Assembly: GCA_037176705.1 (NCBI GenBank)
Contig: CM073887.1
Span: forward strand, 58,861,001 to 58,925,000
DNA: 64,000 nt
Direction of reading: 5' to 3'
Source: Molossus alvarezi
Taxonomy: Eukaryota; Chordata; Mammalia; Chiroptera; Molossidae
Part shown: positions 11,931-21,765 of the stretch, one piece after another
Position numbering within the stretch: position 1 is the stretch's first letter
How the letters are laid out: the number at the start of each line of letters is the position of its first letter
Made by a program: the position numbers and the translations under genes
Notes under the pieces: generated by a model
Told to the model about the DNA's origin: nothing
Seen by the model: only the letters and a program-made list of their open reading frames with translations
Databases searched by the model: none

Positions 11931-14900
11931 CTACTGGGCGCTGGGAGGCTTGTAGGGCTCCAGGAGGAGGGCGGAGAAGGTGTTGACCTTGTCTGCCCCC
12001 CGCACCTCATGGGGCAGCAGAGGCAGCTTCACAATGTGGAAGTCTTCATACAGGTCCTCCATCTGTGGCCAGGACAGGGGGCAGAGGACAGTGGTCAGGG
12101 GGCTGGCTGCAGGGCAGGGAAAGAATGTGGGTAGATGGAAGGGGTTGGGCTGGGGGTCTCCCAGGGTCAGAGGCTTCACAGGGTCACAGGTGGGAGTGGT
12201 ATCAGTGAGGTCAAAGATCTCTGGGCTGGACCTCAGGCTACCCAGGGTCAGAGGTATTCAGGCCAGACAAATTCCTCCAGGGCCAGAATTAGGGGGAAGG
12301 GTCTGAAGTAGGGGTGAAGGGCAGGAAGCTGGGGCAGAAGTAAGAGGTGGGATGCAGCAGAGTCAGAGCATAGAGTAAGTGACTGGAAGTGCTGTGGTTA
12401 GGCTGGGCCAGCCCCCCACTGCCAGTATCAGAGGTTTGAGAGGGCTGGGCATGCACACCTGGTCCAGGTACTTGGCCTGGATCTTATGGCGGGCCTCACA
12501 CATCTTGCAGGGCTTCTCAGGGTCCGGGAAGACGAGCTGGTTGACAATGATGTTGTGTGTGTCAATCTTGCACTTGGCCAGCTCCTGGATCAGCCGCTCT
12601 GTCTCATATAGGGACAGGAACTCAGCAATGCACACACAGATGAAAGTTGTCTGCTCCTGTAGGGCGTGAAAGAGGACAGTGAGGGCCAGGTGCTGGCCCT
12701 GTCCCTGGCCCCAGAGCCTCTCACTGTCCATCTGCACCATGACTCACAGGGTCCTTGAACTGTTCGCTGACAGAGCGGATGACAGGCAGCGTCTCCTCCA
12801 GTTTGGAGGCTAACTGGTCTGCGTTCATATCCCCTAGGCCCAGCATGTTGCACATCTGTGGGGAGGACATGGGAGGGCTTGAGGCTTACCTGGGGTGGTT
12901 ATAACTCCTGGGTTGGGGCCTCGCTAAACACTTGTGATGGGTGACTCTTGACACCTTCCAGTAGTTAAAAGCATGGGCCCTTGAACAGACCACAGGGGTC
13001 AAAGTCCAGCTCTGCCTCTTTTGGGGTACTATGGCCAGGTGGCTTGACCTGAAGGTTTAGTTTCCTTATGTGTAGAGCTTACCTCTAAGAGTGGGTATGC
13101 TAGATGAGCTGAAACATGTCACGTGCTCAGAACAGTGCCTGGTACAGAGTAAGTGCTCTACAAATTTGACTATCTGAGGCAGAGGTCCCCAAAAGGGGCC
13201 ACACACACCACTTGGGGGATAGAATGTGTGTAGAAGTGTGGTTGTCATGTTGTCATGCTAATAATAATAAATGGAAACACTCACATGCTTTCTATTTGAT
13301 AGACAAAGAAAGTGAGGCCCAGAGAGATGAAGTGACTTGCCTTAGGTCACACAGCTGTCACACTAGAGTGCAAAGCATTTAAATCTGGGCCACCTGGCTC
13401 TGGATTATGTGCTTTCTAGTTCTGTCTGGGGCACTCGGCAGGAGGGGACGGAGACACCAAGTACCCTAGAGGGGGGGACAGTACCCTCACAATGAAGATC
13501 CGCCCCTTCCATTGGGAACTGTGGACACAGGGGAGTTGTGCATGAGAAAGGCCTTTGTCAATGCACATCTGGGGGCCTAGGGACTGGCTCCCACTCAGGG
13601 GAAACCTGGATGCCCTGGGGCCCTGCCTGCCTGTGAGATGAAGGGGCTGATCTGGTTCTTGATCTGCATGAGGCGGCCTAGGCCCCGCTCCACAATGGTG
13701 GGGAAGTTGAGCAGCCTCAGCGTGTGGCCCGTGGGCGCCGTGTCGAACACCACCACTGAGAAGTTCATGCCTTTCACCAGCCTGTGGGGAGATGAAGGTC
13801 AGGACCACTCTGTTCCCCCTTCCACCCCAGCCCCAAGCCGACTAATCTACTGGGCCTGACCTCATGACCTCTGCATAGCTCATGGCCTCGTCGATGCCTG
13901 GGAAGGCGCTCATGGCCTCCTGCATCATCTTCTTGCCCATGCTTAACATGTTGTCCTCCTCGAAGAACTCGTCAGGCAGCTCTGCCACTCCAAGGCTGGG
14001 GTCAATCTCCTGGGGAGGCCAAGGGATCGAGACTCAGGCTGCTGCTGCTACTCCCAGGGCCTTCTCACCTGTGTGGGCACCAGGGTCAGGGTAGCCCACA
14101 GAGGGCCCCAACTTCAGCCCTGCATCAGGTCCCATCAGAGAAGAGGCTGGGGAGACCTCCAAGGTGCCAAGGTTCTCCTTCAGGCACTAAGGTCTTTTTA
14201 TTTTATTATTATTTTTTATCCTCACCCAAGGACATTTTATCATTTTTTGTTCAGATAGGGCGGGAGGGAGACAGAGGAAGAGAGAGAGAGAAACATCAAT
14301 GTGAAAGGGACACATTGAGTGGTTGCCACCCACACGACCCAACCAGGGCCAGGGACAAACTGCAACCATGGTACATGTCCTTAGCGGGAACCGAACCCGG
14401 GTCTCTCTGGACCACAGGCCGATGCTCTAACCGCTGAGCCAAACCAGCCAGGGCGGCACTAAGGTCTTTTGATTGCACAAAGGGTCAAACTACTTAAAAA
14501 ATGGATAGAAAATTGCAAACTGTGAAGTGTCCACAGAGGGACGCCAAAGCCCTCTGCAGGGCTTTCACTGGCTATTCCCCTACCTGGGCCCCTGACTGCT
14601 TCTAGACTATTCTTCTAATGTGAGTCTTCCCTCACCATTTCATCTAACAGTGCAGATGCAGCCCCCACTGTTCTACCTTCCTTTTTCCTTAACATCCAGC
14701 CTCTCCTTACATGACTTACTCATCACATTTCTCATCTGTCTCCCCAGCCAGAATGTCAGCCCCATGAAGGCACCAGGAACTGTCTAGCACACAGGAAATC
14801 CTCAACATGGATGTGGAATCTACAAAGGTATGACCATCCCTGGGCACCCTGGCCAGTCCTGGACTCGATGCCTCCTTTTCTACCCTCCTCCTGTGTCACT

Positions 14901-17900
14901 TCTTCTTGATGACTTCATGGGTCCTGTGATGAAGTCCTCCTCACTGGCCTCAGAGGTCCATTTCCCTGCGTAGAACTTATCTACCCATCACCCCACCCAT
15001 CATACCCTATCACATCCTTGATGGGTTATTCCTAGTCACTGGGTCACCTCTGAGCTCACATATCCCACTCTCTGACCTGGGCCTCCTTGCGTCCTGCTCA
15101 GTTATTTAAATCTCTTTGGGCCACCTTGTTCCCTCTCCCCTGACCCCAGTTCACTGTCAGTGTCCCTCCTGGCCAGCACCCTTATCCAGCCCAGGCTCCA
15201 TAGGTTGTTTCTACAAACACTCCTCTTTCCCTCTGTGGCTGGCAAAATCCTTATCCTGGTTATTCTTGGTCTCTGGTGTGGCTGCACTAAGGAACACACC
15301 TGACAAATTAACTCCCACCTTATTCCCCATTCCTAATCACAAACTCCAATGGGAACTCGACAGCCAGACATCCATTCTTGGGAGTATTTACATCATACCT
15401 TGTTTCTCCTCTAACCCCTTCTGTCCCATTCACTCCTTGCTCTCTGCTGAGACCTGTCCCTCACCTGGGCCTCAGAGAGAAAGAAAATCCACTAGCTGTC
15501 AATACCCTTATCTACCCCCACAGGAAACGCTCGTTCCCTCACCTTGCCTCTGGAGGAGCCCAAGTCATGGGTCTGTGAGCTGGATGGAGCTCACTCCCAC
15601 CTGAGCAGAGTCCTCTGTTGGCATCCTCACTCCTTCTTGAAACATTACTTGACCCACCCTGTTGAAGTATTTGCATCAGCAAACAAACATGCTCTAGCAC
15701 CTCCTTTCTCAAAAAAAAAAACAACCCTCCTTAAACCCTCCTTTTGTCTCCCTCTAGTGATGGCCACATCATGTCGATCACTGTCTTTACTGCCTCAGCT
15801 CACCCACTCCAGGCAGGCTTTTGCCCCTGCTCCTAGGGTGGTTTCTTTAAAACTGATGTGCCTGCTGAAGCAGACAACCTCTTTCTGCCCAAGTTCGTTT
15901 GCCCCTTTGGAGTTCAAGAACGCATAACCTCTGGCTCTTCTCTCACCTCCCTGGTGGCTCCTTCTTGGCCTCCTTTACTACTGGACCCTAAATGGTGATG
16001 TGCCCTCAAGTTGTTTCTGGGCCACTCTGTTCTCTCATATTCTTTTGTCACATAGCTTAAAAATTATTTTTTCCTTTACTGATTTTTTTTTTTAGAGAGA
16101 GAGGAAGTGAGACGGAGAGAGAGATAGAAACATCAATTGGCCGCCTTCTTCATGCCCCCCAATGGGGATTGAGCCCACAATCTGGGCATGCACCCTAACT
16201 GGGAATCGAACTGGCGACCTCTTGGTGAATGGGTCAGCCCTCAACCACTAAGCCACACTAGCCAAACAATCACACAGCTTTAAATACCATCCTTGGAACA
16301 ATGACCCCCAAGTCAACATCAAGTTCCTCTTGGCTCCAGGCTCACATAGTTAACCCAATGTCCTGGTGTCTCCACTTGGATGTCCAGTGGGCACTTTGGA
16401 TTCACTGTGGCCAAAACGGAATCCCTGATTTGTCTCTTCTAAACCTGCTCCTCTCCTAGTTTTCCTCATCTCAGCTACTTAGGAGCCAACTAAGAGATGT
16501 ACTTAATTCATTTCTTTCCCTCACCCATTACAACCAAGCAATTGCATTATTTTATTTCTAAGAGACATCCCAAATCCAACCATTTCTTCCCCAACATTCT
16601 GCCTCTATCTTAGTACTGGCTGCCATCATTTCTTGCCTGGTCACTCTTCCAGGCTCCTTGTTAGTTCCTTACTTCCAGCCTCAACTTACAATCCAATCTC
16701 CACATGGCAGTAACGGGAAGCTTTTCAAGGATATGACACTGCTGCTCAAAATGAACAGCTTCCTATTAAACTTGGAATCAAAGTCAAACTGCTCCCAGTG
16801 GTCTACAAGGTCCTACACCACATGGTTCTGATTAATCTCTCTGATGTCTCCCTCCTCTTGCTCACTAAGCTACCATCATTATGGCTTACTTTCTGCTCCA
16901 CAAGCATTCCTCAGTCCTTTCCTTGTGGGTATTTTGAAGAAGGGGTGAAACTGGAGAGACAAAAGATGCAGACTGGGCAAGACATTATAACTAATGGTAG
17001 GTGTTCAGAGGAAAGTCTGAACAGGCCTTCACCAGCAGGGGAGCTGAGCCTTGCTCTACTCACCATGGCAAATAGGTTGTCATAGCCTTTGACCTTGGTG
17101 GGCACTTTGGAGAACTTCTGGTCAAATGCATCAGAGATGTTGTGGGCTGGGTCCGTAGAAATGATCAAAACACTCTCCCGCCCCTTGGATAGCTGGACTG
17201 CTAGGCTGCAGCTGGGCAAGGAAAAGGTAAAAAGTTAGGGAGTAAGGGGTGGGGTCTTCTCCCTAGGTCTGCATAGGGAGATGTGGAGCCCAGAAGCAGG
17301 GGCCTTGAGAATATGGGTAATGGTGGGATCAAGCCTCAATCCCTGCAGAGGGACTCTCTCAGACCTTACCTCCGACTCTTCTAGCTGGCTAGAGTGGTGA
17401 GGTTCAGTCTGGCCTGATACCTGCTACTTGTTTGCTGGCACAGACTGGCATGGTCCAGCTGCCCAGTTAGCACAGCTAAGGGGTGTCTTGAACCTCCTAC
17501 TAAACTCAGAATGGTTCAGTCCATTTGGCCAGGATAATTTGCCCCAGGGATCCCTCCCTCTCCTACCAGCTGACTGGAATAGTCTGATCATGCATGTGCC
17601 CTCTCCCCCTCCTTTCACCACCACCCCACCCCACCCCACCCCACCGCCACGTGGACAGAGAATAGCAAGTTTCACCAGACTGATAGTTTGTCCCAGTGCT
17701 CCGCCCCCTACTCTAAACTCGCTCTGGTATGGTCCAGTTGATTGGGACATCGAAGTGCTCTCCTGGCTCCCGTGAACTGGGTTCAATGTGTTTCGACACT
17801 TGAGCCCCAAAGGGGATGGTCCAACTCAGAGGATAACATGCCTGCATTCAGTAGGTATTTTTTATTTGCTCTGGGTAACTTCTGCAGAATACATCCCGAA

Positions 17901-18176
17901 AGACCTCGACCCACCGCCCGTGCCTGGCTCGGGGTGGACGAACCGGCCCCTGACCTCCCCTTCGCACAGTGGTACATCCCACCGGTCTTCCCGGCTCCCG
18001 CCACAGCCTCCTTACCTGCAGGTGGTCTTGCCAACGCCACCCTTGCCCCCGACAAAGATCCACTTAAGGCTACGCTGCTCGATGATGTTGCTAAGCGTGG
18101 GTTCCAGCGGCTCCACATCAGGTGCATCCTCGAACTCCTCTGCTTCAACCCCCCACCCGGCCACCCCTGCCGCCAT
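11931..18176 (-). CDS. GET3: GET3/ASNA1 ATPase for tail-anchored membrane protein targeting, complete, 7 coding exons
   Basis: Exons in transcript order are 18016-18176, 17064-17211, 13861-14009, 13631-13781, 12748-12855, 12459-12656 and 11931-12062. They give 348 residues, equal to human. GET3 (TRC40) is a cytosolic homodimeric ATPase that receives tail-anchored proteins from the BAG6/GET4/GET5 complex and delivers them to the ER receptor GET1(WRB)/GET2(CAMLG). Visible motifs are the deviant Walker [11 protein letters not shown] at 43-52, switch [11 protein letters not shown] starting at D74, switch [10 protein letters not shown] at 166-173, and the zinc-binding CKMC (C289, C292) at the dimer interface. 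The N-terminus [20 protein letters not shown] sets the start. The intron after the fourth exon has a GC donor (13629-13630); the others are GT-AG. A 3-kb intron (14010-17063) carries SINEs and L2. Confidence 0.97.
13255..13412 (+). repeat. MIR SINE remnant in GET3 intron
   Basis: Typical MIR core: AAGTGAGGCCCAGAGAGATG, then GTCACACAGCTGTCA. Antisense with respect to GET3. Confidence 0.7.
14199..14454 (-). repeat. VES-type SINE (A type) in GET3 intron
   Basis: Full-length copy lying in the same orientation as GET3 transcription, with a perfect 16-base target duplication GGCACTAAGGTCTTTT at 14183-14198 and 14455-14470. Confidence 0.95.
14680..17010 (+). repeat. L2 LINE fragments, sense, in the large GET3 intron
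   Basis: L2 3'-end text is clear at 14700-14830 and 16280-16960 (for example CACTTGGATGTCCAGTGGGC and GTCTACAAGGTCCTACACCA). The stretch 14900-15950 between them is similar in style but less certain. Frames in this interval are repeat-derived and not genes. A SINE at about 16062-16269 interrupts it. Confidence 0.6.
16062..16269 (-). repeat. VES-type SINE (B type) inserted in L2
   Basis: Antisense copy with the B-type head. Flanked by an imperfect duplication of TCACATAGCTTAAA (16048-16061; TCACACAGCTTTAAA at 16270-16284). Confidence 0.85.
17612..17647 (-). repeat. (GGGGT)n tract in GET3 intron 1 on the transcribed-sense strand
   Basis: The plus strand reads CACCACCACCCCACCCC and continues in CCCCA units; the GET3 transcript would therefore carry GGGGT units capable of G-quadruplex folding. 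Confidence 0.8.
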
Positions 18177-18580
18177 CTTGGAACCGGCTCACGTGATCAA
18201 GCAGAGCGCACCACGCCAAGCAGCTACATGGTACATTCCCTGTCATATCTCCATCAGAACTAGCAACCCGAGTTACTTTCCTCAGAGCCTGACTTTTAGG
18301 CGCCAATGGAAGCTATATTTTCAGTGTTCTCCTTTCCCAGGGCTTACCTTGTCGATCTGTCTATTACGTTTTCTCAAAGACGCCCCTTTCTAATTAACAT
18401 ATTGGTACATTCCAGAACACTTCCCTTTACTGATTGGACCCTAAGTCTTGCAGCACTCTTCTCATTGGCTATATATATTTTTTACTTTCACCAATCACTC
18501 GCACGTTCATGTAGCCTCTCCTTAGCAACCAGCCAAACACCGGGTCAGTGCTCTTTAGGTGAAGTTATATCCTAGGTCCG
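18177..18580 (-). promoter_or_regulatory. GET3: GET3 promoter region with YY1-like, E-box and CCAAT motifs
   Basis: On the minus strand the initiator ATG sits in CCAAGATGGCGGC, a YY1-type element. TCACGTGA (USF/CLEAR-type E box) is at 18189-18196. CCAAT/ATTGG motifs occur near 18433, 18464 and 18491. The GET3 first exon and this flank are moderately CpG-rich (17880-18210). Motif reading only, transcription start not visible. Confidence 0.55.
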
Positions 18581-19035
18581 CCCTGGCCTGACTCCACAGA
18601 CTCAACCTGATGTCGATCATTTACTCCCATATTCTCCCAACATCAACTCAGGTCCGTCTCCTCTCTGAGCCACCTGTTTCCTGACGCAAAGCAATCAGAC
18701 GAATTGATTAGTTGGCTGAAGACAGGTCCTGAAGCTGTGAGTAGACTACAGTGAGGATGGCTCAGTTGTGCGCAAGGTCAGCAGGTCCTTCTCTAGTGCT
18801 CCAAGAACCCCCATGCTGGGCAGGCCAGAGTAGGGACCACACTTGCAACTGAGTTCTTTATGTTGGCAGGGACCCTGTTCCCGAAAAGCTCCTTGCAGTT
18901 TGCTCCCTGTGGAAGGGGAGACTCCAGTTTTGCGAATTCCCCATTTGAATCTCAGCAAAGGACAGAAATACAAATTTGGTCTCAGGCCTTTGATGGATCC
19001 TGTTTTTCTTTCTTTTTTGTTTTTAAAGATTTTTT

Positions 19036-19252
19036 TTTAAATCCTCACCTGAGGACATTTTTTTTTTTAAATTTATCTTCAGATAGAGTGGGAGGGAGAG
19101 ATGGAGGAAGAGAAACAGCGATGTGAGAGAGACACATGGAGTGGTTGCCACCCACACGACCCCAACCGTATGAGCCCTTAGCGGGAACCAAACCCGGGAC
19201 TCTCTGGTCTGAGGGCCGGGGCTCTACCCACTGAGCCAAACCGACCAGGGCT
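19036..19252 (-). repeat. VES-type SINE, nest member 1
   Basis: A-type antisense copy beginning with ATCCTCACCTGAGGA and ending at CCAGGGC. The spacer to the next copy is the AT-rich TTAAATATTTTTTTATT. Confidence 0.85.
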
Positions 19253-19268
19253 TAAATATTTTTTTATT

Positions 19269-19440
19269 GCCCTGGCCAGTGTGGCTTAGTTGGTTGAGCA
19301 TGGTCCCATGCACCAAAAGGTTACTGGTTCAATGCCCGAGTTGGAGGCTTAGTCTGGGTTGGAGAGGTGCAGGAAGCAGCTGATCACATTGATGTTTTTC
19401 TCTCTCTCCCTTCCTCTTCTCTAAAATCAATTTTAAAAAC
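19269..19440 (+). repeat. VES-type SINE, nest member 2 (opposite orientation, B type)
   Basis: Begins GCCCTGGCCAGTGTGGCTTA and ends in a CT-rich run and TCAATTTTAAAAAC. It is the only plus-strand copy of the nest. Confidence 0.85.
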
Positions 19441-19450
19441 ATTATTTTGT

Positions 19451-19719
19451 TAATCCTCACCTGAGGATATTTTTTCCTTGATCGTTTTAGAGAGAGTGAA
19501 AGGGAGGGAGAGAGGGTGAGAGGGGGGAGAGAGAGAGAAAGAAAGAAACATGGTTGTGAGAGAGACACACGTGTGGATTGGTTGCCTCCTGAACACACTC
19601 TGACCTGTGGCCTGGGACTGAACCTACAACCCAGGTATGTGCCCTTGACTCGGAATTGAACCCACAACCCTTTGGTGTGCAGGCCGAATCTCTAACCACT
19701 TAGCTACACCAGCCAGGGC
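19451..19719 (-). repeat. VES-type SINE, nest member 3
   Basis: Antisense copy from TAATCCTCACCTGAGG to AGCCAGGGC, followed by the spacer TAAACAAATTTTTTTTT. Confidence 0.85.
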
Positions 19720-19736
19720 TAAACAAATTTTTTTTT

Positions 19737-19972
19737 TAATCCTCACCTGAGGACATTTTTCCACTTCTTGTTCAGATAGAGTGGGAAGGAGAAAGAGGAA
19801 GAGAGAGAAACATGGATGTGAAAGGGACACATGGAGTGGGCTGCCTCCCACAGGGCCCAACCGGGGCCAGGGACAAACTGCAATTGCAGTACATGCCCTT
19901 AGCGGGAACCGAACCCTGGTCTCTCTGGACCGCAGGCTGACACTCTAACCGCTGAACTGAACTGGCCAGGGC
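19737..19972 (-). repeat. VES-type SINE, nest member 4
   Basis: A-type antisense copy from AATCCTCACCTGAGGAC to GGCCAGGGC, followed by the spacer TAAAAATTTTTTTCATTTT. Confidence 0.85.
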
Positions 19973-19989
19973 TAAAAATTTTTTTCATT

Positions 19990-20207
19990 TTTTTTTTTTT
20001 CATTTTTTATTCAGATAGAGTGGGAGGGAGAGAGAGAGAGAGAGAAACATCGACGTGAAAGGGACACATCGAGTGGCTGCCACCCGCACGACCAACCAGG
20101 GCCGGGGACAAACTGCAACCGAGGTACATGCCCTTAGCGGGAACCGAACCTGGGTCTCTCCGGACCGCAGGCCGACGCTTTAACCGCTGAGCCAAACCGG
20201 CCAGGGC
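19990..20207 (-). repeat. VES-type SINE, nest member 5
   Basis: A-type antisense copy lacking the terminal ATCCTCACC block; ends GGCCAGGGC followed by CTAAAAATTTTTTTAAAAAT. Confidence 0.85.
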
Positions 20208-20225
20208 CTAAAAATTTTTTTAAAA

Positions 20226-20411
20226 ATATTTTTTATTTACTTTTAGAGAGTGAGGAAGAGAGAAAAACATCAATGTGAGAGTGAAACATTGGTCAGCTGC
20301 CTCCTGCAGCTCCCTACCAGGGTTGGGGGTGTGTGTGGTTTGAGCCCACAACCTGGGCATGTGCCCTGACTAGGAATCAAACCGGCAACCTTTTGTTGCA
20401 TTAGCCAGGGC
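20226..20411 (-). repeat. VES-type SINE, nest member 6 (B type, head partly lost)
   Basis: Antisense B-type copy ending TTAGCCAGGG; the box A part of the tRNA head is missing. Confidence 0.8.
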
Positions 20412-20692
20412 TTGGTGGACACTCTTGATTCTAAGATGGGGGACTCCAGTTTAGAACTCCCTCCCACCCCACTTCATCCAAATATTCTAGTCCATAAAAT
20501 AATAATACCCTTATTCTCAGGTTGAGTCCCCAGGCCCAAGGAGCTAGCTGTGTCTGCATTCCCAAATGAGAGCTCCATCCCAGAGACAGGTAACCAACCG
20601 AGAACACCCTTATTTCTAGTCCGGAGATCCAGGCTAGGTATGCTCTATAGACCTAGTTAGGGACCTATATTCCAAGATGTGAGTTGAGCACA

Positions 20693-20918
20693 CAGCCTCT
20701 AAACCTTTTTTTGGGGGGGGGGGTCAAAAGACCCTTTCACAGGGGTCGCCTAAGACCATTGCAAAACACATATTTCTGATGGTCTTAGGAACCCAGATAC
20801 CACTCCTCTGTCTCCAGATGGAGCTCTCATTTGGTGGTCCGCTCACATGCAGATAGCCAAAATACAACTTGAGGAACTGTATTAAAGGGTCCGGCATTAG
20901 GAAGGTTGAGAACCACTG
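20693..20918 (-). mobile_element. SPIN-like non-autonomous hAT DNA transposon (MITE)
   Basis: Read on the minus strand it starts CAGTGGTTCTCAACCTTCCT, and the plus-strand left part reads AGACCCTTTCACAGGGGTCG then CCTAAGACCATTGCAAAACA. These are the terminal and subterminal sequences I recall for SPIN hAT elements. About 226 bases, no transposase. The left terminus is diverged (CAGCCTCTAAACC) and adjoins a run of 11 G. I could not confirm an 8-base target duplication. Confidence 0.7.
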
Positions 20919-21129
20919 AGTGTAAGGGGATCCCTCTCCTCATTGAGATTAGCTCTGGTGCCAAGAAGGGGAGTCTAGCCATAAAAAGCTATGCGCCTTT
21001 AGTCCCAAGCGGGAACTTTATTCCGGAGAGCCATCTACAACGCTAGACGGTAGTCCCGTTTTCGGGGAGACCTTCTGCATAACGCCTGCCCAACTGTAGC
21101 TGGATTTAGAAGTCCGCGGATCGGAACCC

Positions 21130-21765
21130 ACGGGTCAGCCACGCCAGTTTTTTACCCCTCTTCCGCCCCGCCCATTAGGTCCCGCCCCCACTAAAGACGC
21201 TTCCGGGCCAGACCGCTCTTCCCGGCATGCATTGCCTGGGACCTGAGTAGTCCGGCGCCAAGCGCGGGGCTGGAGCGGCCTTCCCAGAGTCCTTTGCGTG
21301 GCACCTGGTGACAAAATGGCTGCCCGAGGGAGACGGGCGGAGCCTCCGGGCCGGGAGGCGCCGGGCCCCGCGGCAGGCGGCGGCGGCGGCGGCAGTAGCC
21401 GATGGGCTGAATCGGGGCCCGGGACATCACCCGAGAGCGGGGATGAGGAAATGTCGAGCCCTGTGTCGGGCGGCGTGAACTTGTTCGCCAACGACGGCAG
21501 CTTCCTCGAACTGTTCAAGCGGAAGATGGAGGAAGAGCAGCGGCAGCGGCAGGAAGAGCCGCCTCCGGGCCCGCCGCGACCCGACCAGCCAGCTACTGCC
21601 GCCGCCGCGGGTCCCGGGGATCCGAAGAGGAAGGGCGGCCCGGGCCCCACGCTCAGCTTCGTAAGGAGCCGCGGGGGTGGGGGCGGGCGCCAGGGCCTGC
21701 CTTGGCAGGGGGAATCGGGCCCGAGAAAGGGAATCGGGATCCAGGTTCACCTTCCGGCCCCATGA
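21130..21765 (+). promoter_or_regulatory. TRIR: CpG island at the TRIR promoter and first exon
   Basis: Dense CpG from about 21130 through the first exon. The initiator region TGACAAAATGGCTGCCCG resembles a YY1-type start element. No TATA box seen. Confidence 0.7.

Noticed and set aside
14900..15950. Possible gene in the GET3 large intron (frame 15116-15604)
   Set aside because: Low-complexity, L2-like context, no splice pattern or recognisable protein.
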